64,000 nt of DNA, taken from Actinomycetospora soli. GTDB taxonomy: Bacteria > Actinomycetota > Actinomycetes > Mycobacteriales > Pseudonocardiaceae. The stretch covers positions 186,001-250,000 of the forward strand of contig NZ_JAJNDA010000003.1 of the NCBI RefSeq assembly GCF_021026295.1. Reading direction: 5' to 3'. Under the pieces are notes generated by a model. That model saw nothing but the letters and a program-made list of their open reading frames with translations, was not told the origin of the DNA and searched no databases. Made by a program: the position numbers and the translations under genes. This document shows, piece after piece, positions 62,895 through 64,000 of this stretch (position 1 is its first letter; each line of letters opens with the position of its first letter).

Positions 62895-64000
62895 TCAGCT
62901 GTACCAGGTCGGCTGGGGCAACTCGCCGGTCAGCACGAAGCGCCCGACCTCACGGCGCTTGTAGGCGACCGGGTCGTGCAGCGAGTGCGTGCGGACGTTG
63001 CGCCAGAACCGGTCGAAGCCCAGGGACGCCCGGGTCGCGCGGGCACCGGTGAGCTCGAAGATCGCGTTGGAGGCGGCCAGCGCGACGTCGGTGGCGACCG
63101 CCTTCACGGCCGCCACCCGGACCTCGTGCTCGCCGCGCGCCTGCTCGGTCAGGGCGTCGGGGTCGCGGTGGATCTCCTGCTGCTCGTCCGCGACGGCGTC
63201 GGCGAGGGCCTCGGCCGCCCAGAGCTTCGCCGTCAGGTCGCCGTAGCCGTCGACGATGTAGGGCTCGTCGGTGGCGCGCTCCTGCCCGCCGTGCAGCCAC
63301 GGGCGTGTGGTGGTGCGGGTGTACTCCGCAGCCGTGTCGAGGGCGCCGCGCGCGATCCCCAGGTAGAAGTTGACGAACACCAGCTGGATCACCGGGACGT
63401 TCAGGGTGTTGTAGACGCGCGGCTGATAGACCTTGTCGCGGAACCCCGCCGCTGCGGCCCACGGCACCCGCACGCCGTCGATGGTGACCCCGCCGGACTC
63501 GGTCAGTCGCTGGCCGACGTTGTCCCAGTCGTCGTGGTAGACGATGCCGTCCTGCTTCGAGGGCACGATCGCGAAGACGTGGGTCTCGGTGCCGGAGATG
63601 ACGCCCTCGAGGACGGTCACGTCGGAGACGTTGCTGCCGGTCGAGAACGACTTCTTGCCGTGGTAGACGAGCTCGTCGCCCTCGTCGTGGATGACGACGT
63701 CGTCGTCGCGCGGGTTCACGGCGCCGCCGAAGAACCACTGCTCGGCCGTCGCCTGCGTCTCGACGGCCTCGATCTGCTCGGGTGTGCCGACCAGCCGCGC
63801 CGCCCAGAACCACAGGTAGTGGTAGCCGAGCAGCTGGCCGATCGAGCCGTCGCCCGCGGCGACCTCCCGGGTCACCCGATAGGCCAGCGGCCACTCCTGG
63901 CCGCCCCCGCCCTGCGCCACGGGGCCGAGCAACGTGACCAGGCCGGACCGCTTGAGCACGGCCACCTCGTCGTACGGCGTCGCGCCGGCGGCGTCGCGCT
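62895..64000 (-). CDS. DszC-like flavin monooxygenase (partial, N-terminus beyond window)
   Basis: At least 368 residues of a DszC/SfnB-type enzyme with the acyl-CoA dehydrogenase fold are present. G-D-G-S-I-G-Q-L-L-G-Y-H-Y and K-K-S-F-S-T-G-S-N-V-S-D are seen, as is the end F-W-R-N-V-R-T-H-S-L-H-D-P-V-A-Y-K. The frame is open to the window edge (A-T-P-Y-D-E-V-A-V-L-K-R-S-G-L), so the GTG at 63965 is not the true start. It resembles the enzyme at 43405 and probably oxygenates a sulfur compound with reduced flavin. It may work with the DszA-like enzyme on the other strand. Confidence 0.87.
   Translation of the reverse strand, partial: RDAAGATPYDEVAVLKRSGLVTLLGPVAQGGGGQEWPLAYRVTREVAAGDGSIGQLLGYHYLWFWAARLVGTPEQIEAVETQATAEQWFFGGAVNPRDDDVVIHDEGDELVYHGKKSFSTGSNVSDVTVLEGVISGTETHVFAIVPSKQDGIVYHDDWDNVGQRLTESGGVTIDGVRVPWAAAAGFRDKVYQPRVYNTLNVPVIQLVFVNFYLGIARGALDTAAEYTRTTTRPWLHGGQERATDEPYIVDGYGDLTAKLWAAEALADAVADEQQEIHRDPDALTEQARGEHEVRVAAVKAVATDVALAASNAIFELTGARATRASLGFDRFWRNVRTHSLHDPVAYKRREVGRFVLTGELPQPTWYS

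Noticed and set aside
62344-62964. Plus-strand frame from the ATG inside the 27-bp repeat
   Set aside because: It is Arg/Ala/Pro-rich after the first 20 residues and overlaps the well-supported NTF2-fold gene in another frame.
1-64000. CRISPR arrays, tRNA/rRNA genes, IS elements or prophage genes
   Set aside because: No regularly spaced direct repeats, cloverleaf-like or rRNA sequence, transposase, integrase or phage structural protein could be recognised.

Overview
The window comes from a very G+C-rich (about 73-74% by eye) actinobacterial chromosome. Several features point to this group. There is a WhiB regulator, an Lsr2-type DNA-binding protein, F420/flavin-type luciferase-like (LLM) oxidoreductases, a mycothiol-type DinB protein, a DUF574 methyltransferase, many leaderless genes (TAnnnT boxes about 6-7 nt before a GTG/ATG) and WxG-type secretion proteins. 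The gene mix would fit Pseudonocardiales (Pseudonocardia/Actinomycetospora-like), but that genus-level guess is inference. No rRNA, tRNA, CRISPR array, IS element or prophage was seen.

Layout. 1-4418: a WxG-headed RHS polymorphic toxin on the minus strand, with the first codons of its probable immunity gene at the window edge. 4567-11771: housekeeping and accessory genes (DUF6069 membrane protein, SEC-C protein, FAD hydroxylase divergent from a mandelate-racemase-like enzyme, PASTA protein, WhiB, Dph6-like ATPase, DUF4262, membrane protein divergent from a TetR with twin operators). 11785-14468: an acyl-CoA synthetase/LLM pair. 14661-26592: a TetR divergent from a nine-gene, tightly coupled operon (acyl-CoA dehydrogenase, acyl-CoA synthetase, biotin-dependent carboxylase beta and alpha, second synthetase, enoyl-CoA hydratase, DinB protein, AtuA-like protein). 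It resembles acyclic-terpene or branched-acyl-CoA catabolism. 26733-31021: CDGSH protein, haem-oxygenase-like iron protein, two methyltransferases, a small membrane protein and an EamA transporter. 31018-33664: a protein of unknown function, an exported protein, a WxG toxin-like protein and a YxxxD small protein. 33732-35818: epoxide-hydrolase-like enzyme and HemW.

35993-64000 is dominated by sulfur metabolism. It holds assimilatory sulfate reduction (sir, zinc-ribbon protein, cysH, cysD, cysN, beta-carbonic anhydrase), then organosulfur scavenging loci: MFS transporters, DszC/SfnB-like monooxygenases, SsuD/DszA-like LLM enzymes, MsrA, and a peptide/nickel-type ABC importer behind a SAM riboswitch. 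Six short leader ORFs carrying the actinobacterial R-[HYP]-[VI]-D motif (most with Cys codons near the end) stand in front of these units. Nearly all are followed by an inverted repeat placed to act as an attenuator. At 54351-54640 a canonical promoter, a SAM riboswitch, a Cys leader peptide and a hairpin that buries the Cys codon are stacked in series. I regard this as the most interesting system in the window.

Other structure: a 50-bp palindromic element in three copies, two of them translated as the N-termini of proteins; a second palindromic family, one copy of which is translated between the two domains of the AtuA-like protein; paired 51-bp inverted hairpins after cysN; a 40-bp palindrome between the carboxylase subunit genes; a 27-bp perfect inverted repeat after the ABC operon; and a strongly over-represented 13-mer. 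One LLM gene (54640-55883) is broken by a 1-nt frameshift.
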